Positions 1 to 7,766 of a stretch of 59,963 bases of DNA are shown here, one piece after another (position 1 is the stretch's first letter; every line of letters begins with the position of its first letter). The translations under genes were made by a program, and so were the position numbers. This DNA comes from Acidobacteriaceae bacterium (GTDB lineage Bacteria > Acidobacteriota > Terriglobia > Bryobacterales > Bryobacteraceae), in contig CAJCIT010000198.1 in assembly GCA_903970405.1 (NCBI GenBank), forward strand, positions 1-59,963. Direction: 5' to 3'. A model generated the notes under the pieces. The model was given only the letters and a program-made list of their open reading frames with translations. It was not told where the DNA came from and did no database searches.

Positions 1-1
1 G

Positions 2-145
2 AACGAATCTTGGTTGATTCCGACGGTGACCGGCTCACAGGTCGACTACATCGCCCTGTCCAATCCGGGTTCGGCTGCGCGGTCGGCCTCCATTGCGATA
101 TCGAATCAGAGCGTCACTATCCAGCAGGCGGGTTTGGTGCCATGA
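2..145 (+). CDS. C-terminal end of a BACON-like repeat protein (partial, 5' end outside window)
   Basis: An open frame enters from the left edge and ends at TGA 143-145. The 47 visible residues begin NESWLIPTVTGSQVDYIALS and end SNQSVTIQQAGLVP. The order W-hydrophobic, then a G/D/Y strand, then a last strand of type S-V-T-I-x-Q-x-G, is how BACON/Ig-like repeats end in large secreted proteins of Bacteroidota and Acidobacteriota. Such domains are thought to bind carbohydrate or mucin or to serve as surface repeats. The rest of the protein is outside the window, so its function cannot be told. Confidence 0.55.
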   Translation, partial: NESWLIPTVTGSQVDYIALSNPGSAARSASIAISNQSVTIQQAGLVP

Positions 146-205
146 CGATTCCTCGTAATTGGGAGCGACCGGTTATGTCGGCCACGTTTGGCCTTCCCGC
201 CCCTT

Positions 206-233
206 CTGAACCGCGCGCGTCAGCACCCGGGCG
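206..233. repeat. R4-type dispersed repeat, diverged copy
   Basis: The stretch with ACCGCGCGCGTCAGCA resembles elements at 12218-12240 and, reversed, at 59268-59299 (core ACCGCGCG then TNAGCAAG). A truncated R1 repeat (GGGAGCGACCGGTT) lies just upstream at 161-174. Both are in the short gap between the BACON-like end and the acetamidase stop codon. Confidence 0.35.
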
Positions 234-243
234 TGGCATGGTC

Positions 244-1260
244 TCACTTGCCCACGAAAATCGCCTTTGGCAGCATCGCGTGCACGCCCTTGTTTCCGTC
301 CACCAGTTGGGTGATGTTCACGTCCACCGCGACGCTGGTCAGCATGTAGGCGTCGTCGCGGGTGAGATGCCGTTCGCCCACCAGGAAGTCGATCATGTCC
401 TTGACGGCCAGCTCAGTTGCTTTCGTCAGATCCTGGTTGAATCCCATCGTGATGTAGTGAGTCGGCGTCTCAGCCCGCGCCCAGCGTAGCGTCTGCCCTT
501 TATGCACGATGAACGTGAACGTGCCGGTGAGCGATGTCTCCATCGCCGTGATGTCCACCTCGCCATTGCCTTGCCCGGCATGTCCATCCCCCACTTCGAA
601 CAACGCTCCCTTGGCGTGCACTGGAACGAATAGCGAAGTGCCCGCCACCAGTTCCTTGTTGTCCATATTGCCTGCGTGAATCCAAGGCGGCGCGCTATCC
701 AGGCGTCCGGTGCCCGGCGGCGGCGACACACCCATGCTGCCGAAGAAGGGATGCAGCGGAATACGGATCCCCGGCGCGAAATCCGCCAGCATATGGTCGC
801 GGTCCAGCGGAATCAATTTGTAGCGGGCGTACGGAAAGTCGTCCGGCAGAAAGCCCCGGCCCGGACTGAACGCGTTGTATGCATACGGAACATCCAGCGT
901 GATCTTTTCAATCCTCACCTCCAGCGTATCTCCCGGCTCAGCCTCCTCAATGAAAATAGCGCCCGTCAGCAGGTGCCCGCCGGGCCCCTTGTCCGTTACC
1001 TTGTCATAAATGGCCTTCACCGCCGTCAGCCGGTCTTCCGGAACGCCGGCGCCCGCCAGCGCCGCCGGATTCCCTGAAACGGTCTGAATCGTCACGCGAT
1101 CGCCCGAGTGAATCGTCAGCGCCGGCTTTGCTTTCGACCAGTAGTAGCCCCAACAAATATTGTCCGGCGTCGCGGCGACCGTAAAATCCGCCCCAAAACC
1201 GCCGGTTCCCAACGCGCCCACGGCGGCCGCGCACAGCAGAAAGCCCTTAAGCATGTTCAA
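244..1260 (-). CDS. Secreted acetamidase/formamidase family protein
   Basis: The 338-residue protein starts with a signal peptide (MNMLKGFLLCAAAVGALGTG, then FGADF). The body follows the FmdA/AmdA family: an N-terminal strand ending in HSGDRVTIQTVSGN, LEVRIEKITLD, the conserved GSMGVSPPPGTGRLD near residue 175, and HAGNMDNKEL followed by GDGHAGQGNGEVDITAMET. Cytoplasmic family members hydrolyse short amides to ammonia and a carboxylate. Secreted members like this one are frequent in Acidobacteriota and their substrate is unknown. It stands alone: the next gene upstream is divergent. The family is secure; the exact substrate is not. Confidence 0.9.
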   Translation of the reverse strand: MNMLKGFLLCAAAVGALGTGGFGADFTVAATPDNICWGYYWSKAKPALTIHSGDRVTIQTVSGNPAALAGAGVPEDRLTAVKAIYDKVTDKGPGGHLLTGAIFIEEAEPGDTLEVRIEKITLDVPYAYNAFSPGRGFLPDDFPYARYKLIPLDRDHMLADFAPGIRIPLHPFFGSMGVSPPPGTGRLDSAPPWIHAGNMDNKELVAGTSLFVPVHAKGALFEVGDGHAGQGNGEVDITAMETSLTGTFTFIVHKGQTLRWARAETPTHYITMGFNQDLTKATELAVKDMIDFLVGERHLTRDDAYMLTSVAVDVNITQLVDGNKGVHAMLPKAIFVGK

Positions 1261-1348
1261 TCTTAGCGCCGGCCCTCAAGTCCCCGGCAAACTTACTTTG
1301 CCTCCGGTTGCACTTTGTTCTTGCCCACGCCGAAGCCGTGGTGATTAA

Positions 1349-2359
1349 ATGGCTATCGCCATGACAAATCGAAGCGTACTTGCGTTCCTGTCTACTCCCG
1401 CCTTAGCCATGCTGCTGTTAAGCTGCGCGGGCTCCCAACACTCCGGCGATGAGAAGTACTACTTCGTCGCGTCGAATATCAAGATTCCCTACTGGGACAC
1501 CGCGAAGAACGGATTCATGCGCGGCATCACCGCGATGAGGGTGAAAGGCGAAATGGTGGGCCCGGACACCTTAGATCAGCAGGAGGAGCTGAAGGAGTTT
1601 CAGCGTGTCGCCCGGCTGAAGCCCTCCGGCATCCTGCTGTCCGCCGCCGATGCCAATCTCTTTAAGGCTGACATCGATGCGGCCATTGCTTCAGGGGTCC
1701 CGGTGGTCACGGTGGATTCCGATTCCCCCGGCAGCAAGCGCCTCTTTTTCGTCGGCACCAATAACTACGAAGCCGGGCGTATGGGCGGCCGCCGCCTGGT
1801 GGATATCCTCAAGAACAAAGGGAACGTCATCGTCTTCACCATCGCCGGCCAATCCAACGTCGAACAACGTCTGGCGGGCTATCGCGACATCCTCGCTGAT
1901 CACCCGGGGATTAAGATCGCGGACGTCATCGATACCAAGGGCGACCCGCGGATTGCCTTCGATTCCGCCGAGGAGATTCTGGCGAAGCGCAAAGGCCAAG
2001 TGGAAGCCTTTGTTTGCCTGGAAGCGAACTCCGGCCAGGAAGTGGCGGAGGTCCTTCACCGGACCAACGTCACCGACAAGACCATCCTCGCGTTCGACAC
2101 CAACGAAGACACACTGAAGTGGGTCAAGAACGGAGTCATCGCGGCAACCATTGCGCAGAAGCCGTGGAGCATGTCCTACGTAGGACTCCAAATGCTCGAC
2201 ATGGTCCATCACAATCCCCCCGCGCTGCTCGATCACAACTTCGGCCAGGATTCCTTCTCGGTGCTACCGAACTTCGTAGATACCGGCGCCTCGTTGATCG
2301 ATAAGGACAACGTGTCCACGTTCCTGCAGGCTCGAGATTCATCGAAGGCCGCGAATTAA
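1349..2359 (+). CDS. Periplasmic sugar-binding lipoprotein (RbsB/Peripla_BP_4 type)
   Basis: The 336-residue protein has a lipoprotein signal: a hydrophobic stretch ending LLLSC, with Cys as the lipidation site. The two-lobed type I binding-protein fold is shown by YFVASNIKIPYWDTAKNGF, KPSGILLSAAD, GVPVVTVDSDSP, FVGTNNYEAGRMGGRRL and AFVCLEANSGQEVAEVL. Relatives bind ribose, xylose or other sugars for ABC importers, but no permease or ATPase gene is nearby. It may feed a distant transporter or act as a sensor. A second ATG four codons downstream (1361) is an equally good start; neither has a strong ribosome binding site. Confidence 0.85.
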   Translation: MAIAMTNRSVLAFLSTPALAMLLLSCAGSQHSGDEKYYFVASNIKIPYWDTAKNGFMRGITAMRVKGEMVGPDTLDQQEELKEFQRVARLKPSGILLSAADANLFKADIDAAIASGVPVVTVDSDSPGSKRLFFVGTNNYEAGRMGGRRLVDILKNKGNVIVFTIAGQSNVEQRLAGYRDILADHPGIKIADVIDTKGDPRIAFDSAEEILAKRKGQVEAFVCLEANSGQEVAEVLHRTNVTDKTILAFDTNEDTLKWVKNGVIAATIAQKPWSMSYVGLQMLDMVHHNPPALLDHNFGQDSFSVLPNFVDTGASLIDKDNVSTFLQARDSSKAAN

Positions 2360-2399
2360 GCGACAAGACAAGGACCAAGGAAGGGTTCGGAGGATATCT

Positions 2400-2508
2400 G
2401 CGTGGCGGGGCTTTAGCCGGCATTCGTGTCGGCTGTTCTTCCGTTTCGACAGTGACCGGGAACAGCCGAGATGACTCTCGGCTCAGCAGGCTGGAAAGCC
2501 CGCGCCAC
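2400..2508. repeat. R2 dispersed repeat, inverted pair with hairpins
   Basis: This lies between two convergent genes. The right half holds the perfect hairpin AGCCGAGATGACTCTCGGCT (2464-2483; 8-bp stem). The left half, read on the minus strand, holds the related hairpin AGCCGACACGAATGCCGGCT, with one mismatch. The outer arms GTGGCG-GGGCTTT and AAAGCCCGCGCCAC also pair, so the whole 109-bp element is an imperfect inverted repeat. A single copy of the same unit is at 59363-59430. It could act as a bidirectional terminator, but there is no clear T-run. Confidence 0.7.
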
Positions 2509-2509
2509 G

Positions 2510-3289
2510 TTACGGCGCGGATGTCTCTAACCGGGCTGTAACGATAAAACGCTTCGGCGCCGACCCCACGTAATAGAACGGATAGCACGTAATCATCGTC
2601 AGAAGCCGGGCATTGCCCTCCGGGGCCAGGACACTGACATCCGTGGGCTTGACAATGCGGGTTGAGATTACCCGATAAACCAGGTTCGTTTTCGCGGTGG
2701 CGAACTGCACCTCGTCTCCCAACCGAATGTCCTTCAGCGGGCGGAACAAGGTATCGCGGTGAGCGGCAATTGAGAAATTGCCAGCCTCCCCTGGCAGCGC
2801 TGTGGCGGGAACGTGCCCGGCGGATCGCCGCAATGTGTCATCGTCAACGCCCTCCAGGACCACGGCTGACATATTCAGCCGCGGAATCGTCACTCTGCCG
2901 AGCATTTCGCCGGAAGCCGGACGATGCGCCTCGGGTGTCGTGGGAAGGCTGGCTTGCTGCGCTGCCGGGCGGGTCTGGCTCAATCCGGCGAGCCGGCGCA
3001 GGTAATCCCAGAACGTGACGCTGTGGCCGGCGATTTCCTGGTCGAACGCCCAATTGGCGTAAGACTGATACACGTCTTCGTACGCCACTGAATAACCGTA
3101 GAAGCCGATGCCGGCAAGGCCGAGGAGCAGCAGAAGCCCGCGCACTCGGAACAAGGCGCGATTTTTCCCGGTCTCCGCGGCAGGAGCGCCCGGCCGTCGC
3201 CTTCGCCCCAGATTGTAACTGTGAACCCCAGGCTGGTCATACATCCGCCAGACTTCCGGGGAACTCGCAGCCAAGAGAGTTTGCTCCAT
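2510..3289 (-). CDS. Sortase (class D-like transpeptidase)
   Basis: The 259-residue membrane-anchored protein has a basic N-terminus, one TM segment at about 49-70 (VRGLLLLLGLAGIGFYGYSV) and a C-terminal sortase barrel from about residue 130 (LGRVTIPRLNMSAVVLEGVD). The catalytic triad can be placed: His177 in SIAAHRDT, Cys235 in TMITCYPF and Arg247 in APKRF. The spacing and the TLxTC-type strand fit class D sortases. Sortases cleave LPXTG-like signals and join the substrate to an amine. The LPKTG protein encoded just upstream on the same strand is the obvious substrate. Sortases are typical of Gram-positives but are known in some Gram-negatives. Confidence 0.92.
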   Translation of the reverse strand: MEQTLLAASSPEVWRMYDQPGVHSYNLGRRRRPGAPAAETGKNRALFRVRGLLLLLGLAGIGFYGYSVAYEDVYQSYANWAFDQEIAGHSVTFWDYLRRLAGLSQTRPAAQQASLPTTPEAHRPASGEMLGRVTIPRLNMSAVVLEGVDDDTLRRSAGHVPATALPGEAGNFSIAAHRDTLFRPLKDIRLGDEVQFATAKTNLVYRVISTRIVKPTDVSVLAPEGNARLLTMITCYPFYYVGSAPKRFIVTARLETSAP

Positions 3290-3395
3290 AAATTATTGGG
3301 TTGCACCGAACTACGAAGGGGGATTCGTCTGCTCTGGCCACACGCCCCCGGACTAGGCCAGCCGGCTTATCCCCCGACACCGCACCGCCAATTTC

Positions 3396-4109
3396 TTACG
3401 AGCGCCTCGCAGCCACCGACAGCAGACCGGCGAGCGAAAGCGAAACCAGACCCATCAAGCCCACCAGCGGGAAAACGCTGCCCGTTTTTGGCAGAGCGGC
3501 TGGCTCCTTAGGCGCCGGCGCCGGAGCCGGCTGGGCCTCAGGCGCAGCCGGAGCAGGTTCCGGCGCTGCCTCGGCCTCCGGTTGTGGAGCGGGCGCAGGC
3601 TCGGGTTGGGCGGCGGGCTCCGGTTGCGGGGCAGGCGCAGGCTCGGGCGCCGGTTGAACCTCGGCGGGCATCGGAACCGGACGAGCAGCGGCTAATTGCG
3701 CAATGAGCCGTTTGGGATACACGAACTCCTGGCCGAAATTGTCCCCAGGATAAAACCACGCACGAACAGCCTTGGGAACCCCATCCGGCGTTTCCCAGAA
3801 CGCGAAACGCGTATGGCCGGTGGGCCGAAGACGATAATTCGGTAGGGCAAGAATCGTTGTGTAGATGTGGTTCTCATTCTTGTTGAAGATCTGCACGACG
3901 TGCCGGTCGGACTGAGAATCCAGCAGCTTCCAGACGTAGGTACCCGGTTGGAGCACGACGTTCCCGGCGATGAGCGGTTCCTCCAACTTGATGACGGTCT
4001 TCTTATCCCAAGTGTCGGCTTTCGCCGGGGGTGTCAGAAGGAAGCCTCCCATGCCGACTGCGCAGGCAGCAAGACCACCAAGGAACAAGAGTTTTTTTGC
4101 GTCTATCAT
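3396..4109 (-). CDS. Sortase substrate with LPKTG sorting signal and Pro/Ala/Glu-rich stalk
   Basis: This 237-residue secreted protein has a signal peptide (1-31, ending PPAKA), a folded domain at about 33-135 rich in beta-strand (KTVIKLEEPLIAGNVVLQPG, FAFWETPDGVPKAVRAWFYPG), a low-complexity stalk at about 146-204 made of PAPEPAPAPQPEP-type repeats, and a complete C-terminal sorting signal. That signal is LPKTG at 206-210, a hydrophobic segment and a basic ARRS tail. Its RBS is strong: GGAGGAG lies about 12 bp upstream of the ATG. It lies 106 bp upstream of the sortase gene on the same strand. The folded domain belongs to a family seen in Acidobacteriota without known function. Confidence 0.9.
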   Translation of the reverse strand: MIDAKKLLFLGGLAACAVGMGGFLLTPPAKADTWDKKTVIKLEEPLIAGNVVLQPGTYVWKLLDSQSDRHVVQIFNKNENHIYTTILALPNYRLRPTGHTRFAFWETPDGVPKAVRAWFYPGDNFGQEFVYPKRLIAQLAAARPVPMPAEVQPAPEPAPAPQPEPAAQPEPAPAPQPEAEAAPEPAPAAPEAQPAPAPAPKEPAALPKTGSVFPLVGLMGLVSLSLAGLLSVAARRS

Positions 4110-4354
4110 TTTCTTTTTTTCTCCTCCATTAATTAACCAGCCAATTCAATTGAGCGCAGCCTTCCGAAGCCGCGTTTTCTAGATGCGGCCTGCTTTACTA
4201 TCCGCTGAGCCGCACACCTGATAGACGGCCCACCGGCGTTGTATGTTGCGGCCGGATTCGGCAGTCTTGTTCAATATTGTTGCCAATACTGGAAAATTCA
4301 CGTGCGGAAAACTGCGGTAAAATGGCCTCATAAATGGGATAATCGTTATCAGGA

Positions 4355-5701
4355 TTATCGGGGCGGCAATTCACGGGCCTTTCGCCGCGCCTCTACCTCT
4401 TCGTCCGTCAGCCGGGCGTCGTAGATAGACCGGGATTCAATACTGCGCGCCACAAGGGTAGCGGTCGCCACAACCAACAGCAATGGCGCGACGAAGGACC
4501 GGTCCCGCCCAGTCAGTTCCATCATCAGCACCACTGTGGAGATCGGTCCTTGAGTCGTAGCAGCTAGAACGGCTGCTGCCCCCAGCAACGCGAACAGCCC
4601 GGGAGGAACGCCTGGCCAGAGCCAGGACCACGCATGCCCTAACACGGCCCCGAGCAATGCACCGACCGTAAGCGATGGCGTGAACAAACCACCCGGCGCG
4701 CCGCTACGCACGCACAGCGTGGTGGCCAGAGGCCGCAGTACCAGCAAAATCAAGAGCAATTCAGGCGCCAGTTGATTCGCGAATGCCAGTTGCGACACGT
4801 CCTTGCCATTGCCGAGCAACTGCGGAAATGGGATGGAAACCGCGCCAAGGGCACCCAGCGCAAATACGGGCGCTGCCATCCGTTGCCAGCCGCTCGGCTT
4901 GTGGCGATCGGCCCACGTCACCATCCGAACGTAGCCCACCGCAGCCAAACCGGCGATGGGCCCTGCCACCAGCGCCCACACCATCGCGGAGGCGGAGCTT
5001 GGATAAGCCGGGACAATGTAGGTTGGCGCATCGGGTAGCACCACCCAGGAGACCGCCGCGGCCACCAATGACGCGAAAAGCGCCGGCAGCACGTACCGCA
5101 GCGCCAACACGCCGCGCATCACCTCCAACGCAAAGAGCGATCCGCCTAACGGAACGCCGTACGCGGCGCTCATGCCGGCGCCCGCTCCGCAGGACACCAG
5201 CAGCCTTCTTTGTTCGTCGGACAAGCCCAACCTGTCCGAGAAGAAGTTGGCGAACACCGCGCCGGCTTGTTTCGGCGCGCCTTCGCGGCCCAATGAGACG
5301 CCCATACCGACGATGATCACGGAAAGCAAAGCGCTGCCCAACGTTCGCCAGGCCGGCATCCGGCCGGCATGAAACCAGATCGCGGCCGTGGTATCGATTC
5401 CGTTGCCGCTGGAGAGGGTCTTGAGAATCATTTGGCCCGCGCCTGTCACCAGGCCGGCGGCGATCAGCACCAGGATGTGACGCCATGCGCCCGCATGGGT
5501 AGCGGCCTCCAAAAGGTTAGTGCTGGAGCCGCCCCAAAAGAAATGCTGCACCGCTTCCAAGAGCCGGGTCAGCGCGGCCGCGGCTGCCCCCGTTGCGATG
5601 CCCGTGAACAGCACGGCCAGCCAGAAGGGAAGGGCCGCGGGATGACTGAGTGTGGGTGGAATGCTGTCCCGGCTGGAAGGTTGCGGCATCTGAATAGGCA
5701 T
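4355..5701 (-). CDS. CLC-family chloride channel/transporter
   Basis: The 448-residue polytopic membrane protein has about ten hydrophobic segments. CLC ion-path motifs are visible: SGNGID near residue 98 in the place of GSGIP, GREGAP at 138-143 with gating Glu140, and GAPGGLFTPS toward the C-terminus. Helical repeats such as SCGAGAGMSAAYGVPLGGSLFALE also match. There is no C-terminal CBS pair, as in the short ClcA type. Family members are H+/Cl- exchangers or channels used in acid resistance or halide export. The gene is between the sortase locus and the NADAR gene with no clear functional link. Confidence 0.93.
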   Translation of the reverse strand: MPIQMPQPSSRDSIPPTLSHPAALPFWLAVLFTGIATGAAAAALTRLLEAVQHFFWGGSSTNLLEAATHAGAWRHILVLIAAGLVTGAGQMILKTLSSGNGIDTTAAIWFHAGRMPAWRTLGSALLSVIIVGMGVSLGREGAPKQAGAVFANFFSDRLGLSDEQRRLLVSCGAGAGMSAAYGVPLGGSLFALEVMRGVLALRYVLPALFASLVAAAVSWVVLPDAPTYIVPAYPSSASAMVWALVAGPIAGLAAVGYVRMVTWADRHKPSGWQRMAAPVFALGALGAVSIPFPQLLGNGKDVSQLAFANQLAPELLLILLVLRPLATTLCVRSGAPGGLFTPSLTVGALLGAVLGHAWSWLWPGVPPGLFALLGAAAVLAATTQGPISTVVLMMELTGRDRSFVAPLLLVVATATLVARSIESRSIYDARLTDEEVEARRKARELPPR

Positions 5702-5710
5702 CGAATGGGC

Positions 5711-6427
5711 TCACTTCGGCGCCGCAATCCGCCCGGTGCGCCGCAGTTCACTGCGTATCTCCATCCATAGCCTGAAATACGCCCACTCCGGGGGAGCGTG
5801 CTCTTCCTGATAGTGATCCGGCAACAGAATCAAATCGCCGGTTGAGAGCAGCACGCCGCACACCGGCGGGTTCCGCGCAAGCTTCGCTCGCATTGCCTGG
5901 ACCACCAGGCGGTAATGCTCACCCTTGGCCATTGAGCGATACGTCATGCGGTGGCCTTCGAAAGTAACCCAGTGGATGTCCATCTTGCGCATATTCGCTT
6001 CAGCCGCATCTCCGGCGGCTTTGGCGGCGAAGGCAGTCATCCGCGCCACCTCTTCTCGCGTGTGCGGCCAAGTAATTCCCGCAGCCTGTGCCCGCGCGTC
6101 GTCTGGGCCTTCCGGATAGAGCATCATCTGCCAGAAGCCCTCGACGCTTGCGTATTGCACACCGTGGAGCATGAAAGGTGTAGCCGCGAAGTTCGAAAGA
6201 AGGCCGAGCTCGTTGCGCTTGGAAAGAATTACTTGTCCCGGCTTCGCCGCTTGCGGAAGAATCTCCCAATCGGGCTTGTGTGCGTCGATAATCGGCGTCC
6301 ACCAGTGTGCTGGATACTGAGTTGCCTTCGGATGTGCCGCCGCTTCGCACGTCTGGGACCGGGGCGGCGCCGGCGCAGAGAATGCAAGAGTGGCCGCCAT
6401 CGCCAAAATCATGAGTAACCTCGTCAT
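5711..6427 (-). CDS. NADAR-domain protein with N-terminal signal peptide
   Basis: From ATG 6427 the protein starts with a clear signal peptide (MTRLLMILAMAATLAFSAPA). An in-frame TTG at 6472 would overlap the ilvA stop codon and is less likely. The body matches NADAR/YbiA proteins: LSNFAATPFMLHGVQYASVE, EGFWQMMLYPEG, then LLSTGDLILLP and AYFRLWMEIRSELR. Cytoplasmic NADAR enzymes are N-glycosidases acting on riboflavin-pathway intermediates or ADP-ribose-linked substrates. A signal peptide on this fold is unusual. The ilvA stop lies 42 bp upstream on the same strand. Family assignment is fairly sure; the reaction is not. Confidence 0.78.
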   Translation of the reverse strand: MTRLLMILAMAATLAFSAPAPPRSQTCEAAAHPKATQYPAHWWTPIIDAHKPDWEILPQAAKPGQVILSKRNELGLLSNFAATPFMLHGVQYASVEGFWQMMLYPEGPDDARAQAAGITWPHTREEVARMTAFAAKAAGDAAEANMRKMDIHWVTFEGHRMTYRSMAKGEHYRLVVQAMRAKLARNPPVCGVLLSTGDLILLPDHYQEEHAPPEWAYFRLWMEIRSELRRTGRIAAPK

Positions 6428-6468
6428 ACACGTGTAAGGCAGTTTGTTAATCGGCCCCGGTTTTTCGC

Positions 6469-7677
6469 TCAATGCACCCGATGCACCACATAGTGCGCCC
6501 GCTCCAGCGCTTCCTCAATCTCGGCAATATGGTCGGGCCCCCGGGTCTCAATCGTGATGTCCACCACTGTTTCGCCCAGGTGGACATCGAAGTACGCGCG
6601 CTCATGCTTCAGGTCCACAATGTTGCCGCGCTTGTCCGCCACAATCTCCACCAGCCCCTTCAAACCGCCGGGCCGGTCCGTAATATAGACGTGCAGCCTG
6701 ACCAGCCGGCCATCCTTCACCAGGCCGCGCTCGATGATCCGCGAAAGCACCGTCACATCGATGTTCCCGCCGCATACGATCGACACCACGCGCTGAGCCA
6801 AGAGCCCGGTTTTGTGCTGCAACAGGGCCGCCGTCGCCGTTGCGCCCGCGCCTTCGGCCAGCGTCTTCTCGCGCTCGAGCAGCAGCAGAATAGCATTGGC
6901 GATCTCTTCTTCGGAGACCGTCACGATGTCATCCACATACATCTCAATCAGCGGCAGCGTCAGTTCGCCGGCCCGCCGCACGGCAATGCCTTCGGCAATG
7001 GTCGACGCGGCGGCCACCGTCACCGGCGCGTGGTTCTTTAAAGCCTCCACCATTGACGGCACCCGCTCCGTTTGCACGCCAATCACCCGCACTGAAGGCC
7101 TCAATTCCTTCACCGCGCAGGCAATGCCGCCCAGGAGTCCGCCCCCGCCAACCGGCGCGACAACGGCTTCCAAATCCGGCGTCTGCTCCAGAATCTCAAG
7201 GCCGATGGTCCCTTGTCCTGCAATCACCGCTTCATCGTTAAAAGCGTGCAGAAAGGTAAAGCCGTATTCCACCTGCCGCCGGCACGCCTCCTGATAAGCC
7301 TCGTCATAGCTCTCACCCACCAGAACCACTTCCGCGCCATAGTTCTTCGTCTGGGTCACCTTGTTCAGCGGCGTGTTTACCGGCATGCAGATTTGCGCGC
7401 GAATGCCATGGTTCGTGGCGTGATACGAAACCGCTTGGGCATGGTTTCCAGCGGAAGCCGCAATGACGCCGCGCGCGGCCTCTTCCGGCGTCAGCGTCAG
7501 TATCCGGTTCAGCGCGCCGCGCTCTTTGAACGATCCAGTCATCTGCAGGTTTTCGAGCTTGAGCCAGAGCCGGTTCCCCGCCAGTTGAGACAGCGTCTCC
7601 GAATACGCGCAGGGACTCTCATAAATGCCGGCGCGAATCCGCTCGCGCGCGGCCCGAATTGCTTCCAGCGTCACCAT
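6469..7677 (-). CDS. ilvA: Threonine ammonia-lyase with ACT domain
   Basis: This is a 402-residue PLP enzyme converting threonine to 2-oxobutanoate plus ammonia. The PLP lysine is in GSFKERGALNRI near residue 51. The Gly-rich phosphate loop is VGGGGLLGGIACAVKE, and the AEGAGATATAAL strand is also present. A C-terminal ACT domain (from about 328: LHVYITDRPGGLKGLVEIVAD) suggests allosteric control. The length fits the short, single-ACT type (TdcB/IlvA2), used either for isoleucine synthesis or for threonine breakdown. It is divergent from the M28 peptidase gene, with 89 bp between the starts. Confidence 0.93.
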   Translation of the reverse strand: MVTLEAIRAARERIRAGIYESPCAYSETLSQLAGNRLWLKLENLQMTGSFKERGALNRILTLTPEEAARGVIAASAGNHAQAVSYHATNHGIRAQICMPVNTPLNKVTQTKNYGAEVVLVGESYDEAYQEACRRQVEYGFTFLHAFNDEAVIAGQGTIGLEILEQTPDLEAVVAPVGGGGLLGGIACAVKELRPSVRVIGVQTERVPSMVEALKNHAPVTVAAASTIAEGIAVRRAGELTLPLIEMYVDDIVTVSEEEIANAILLLLEREKTLAEGAGATATAALLQHKTGLLAQRVVSIVCGGNIDVTVLSRIIERGLVKDGRLVRLHVYITDRPGGLKGLVEIVADKRGNIVDLKHERAYFDVHLGETVVDITIETRGPDHIAEIEEALERAHYVVHRVH

Positions 7678-7766
7678 TGGCTCCAGTCTCTCAAAAGGAG
7701 AAGCATTTCACGTCCCGTCCAGCGCCAGGCGCGGGTTGACCTTCGGCATGGTAACCTGCGGCGAAC

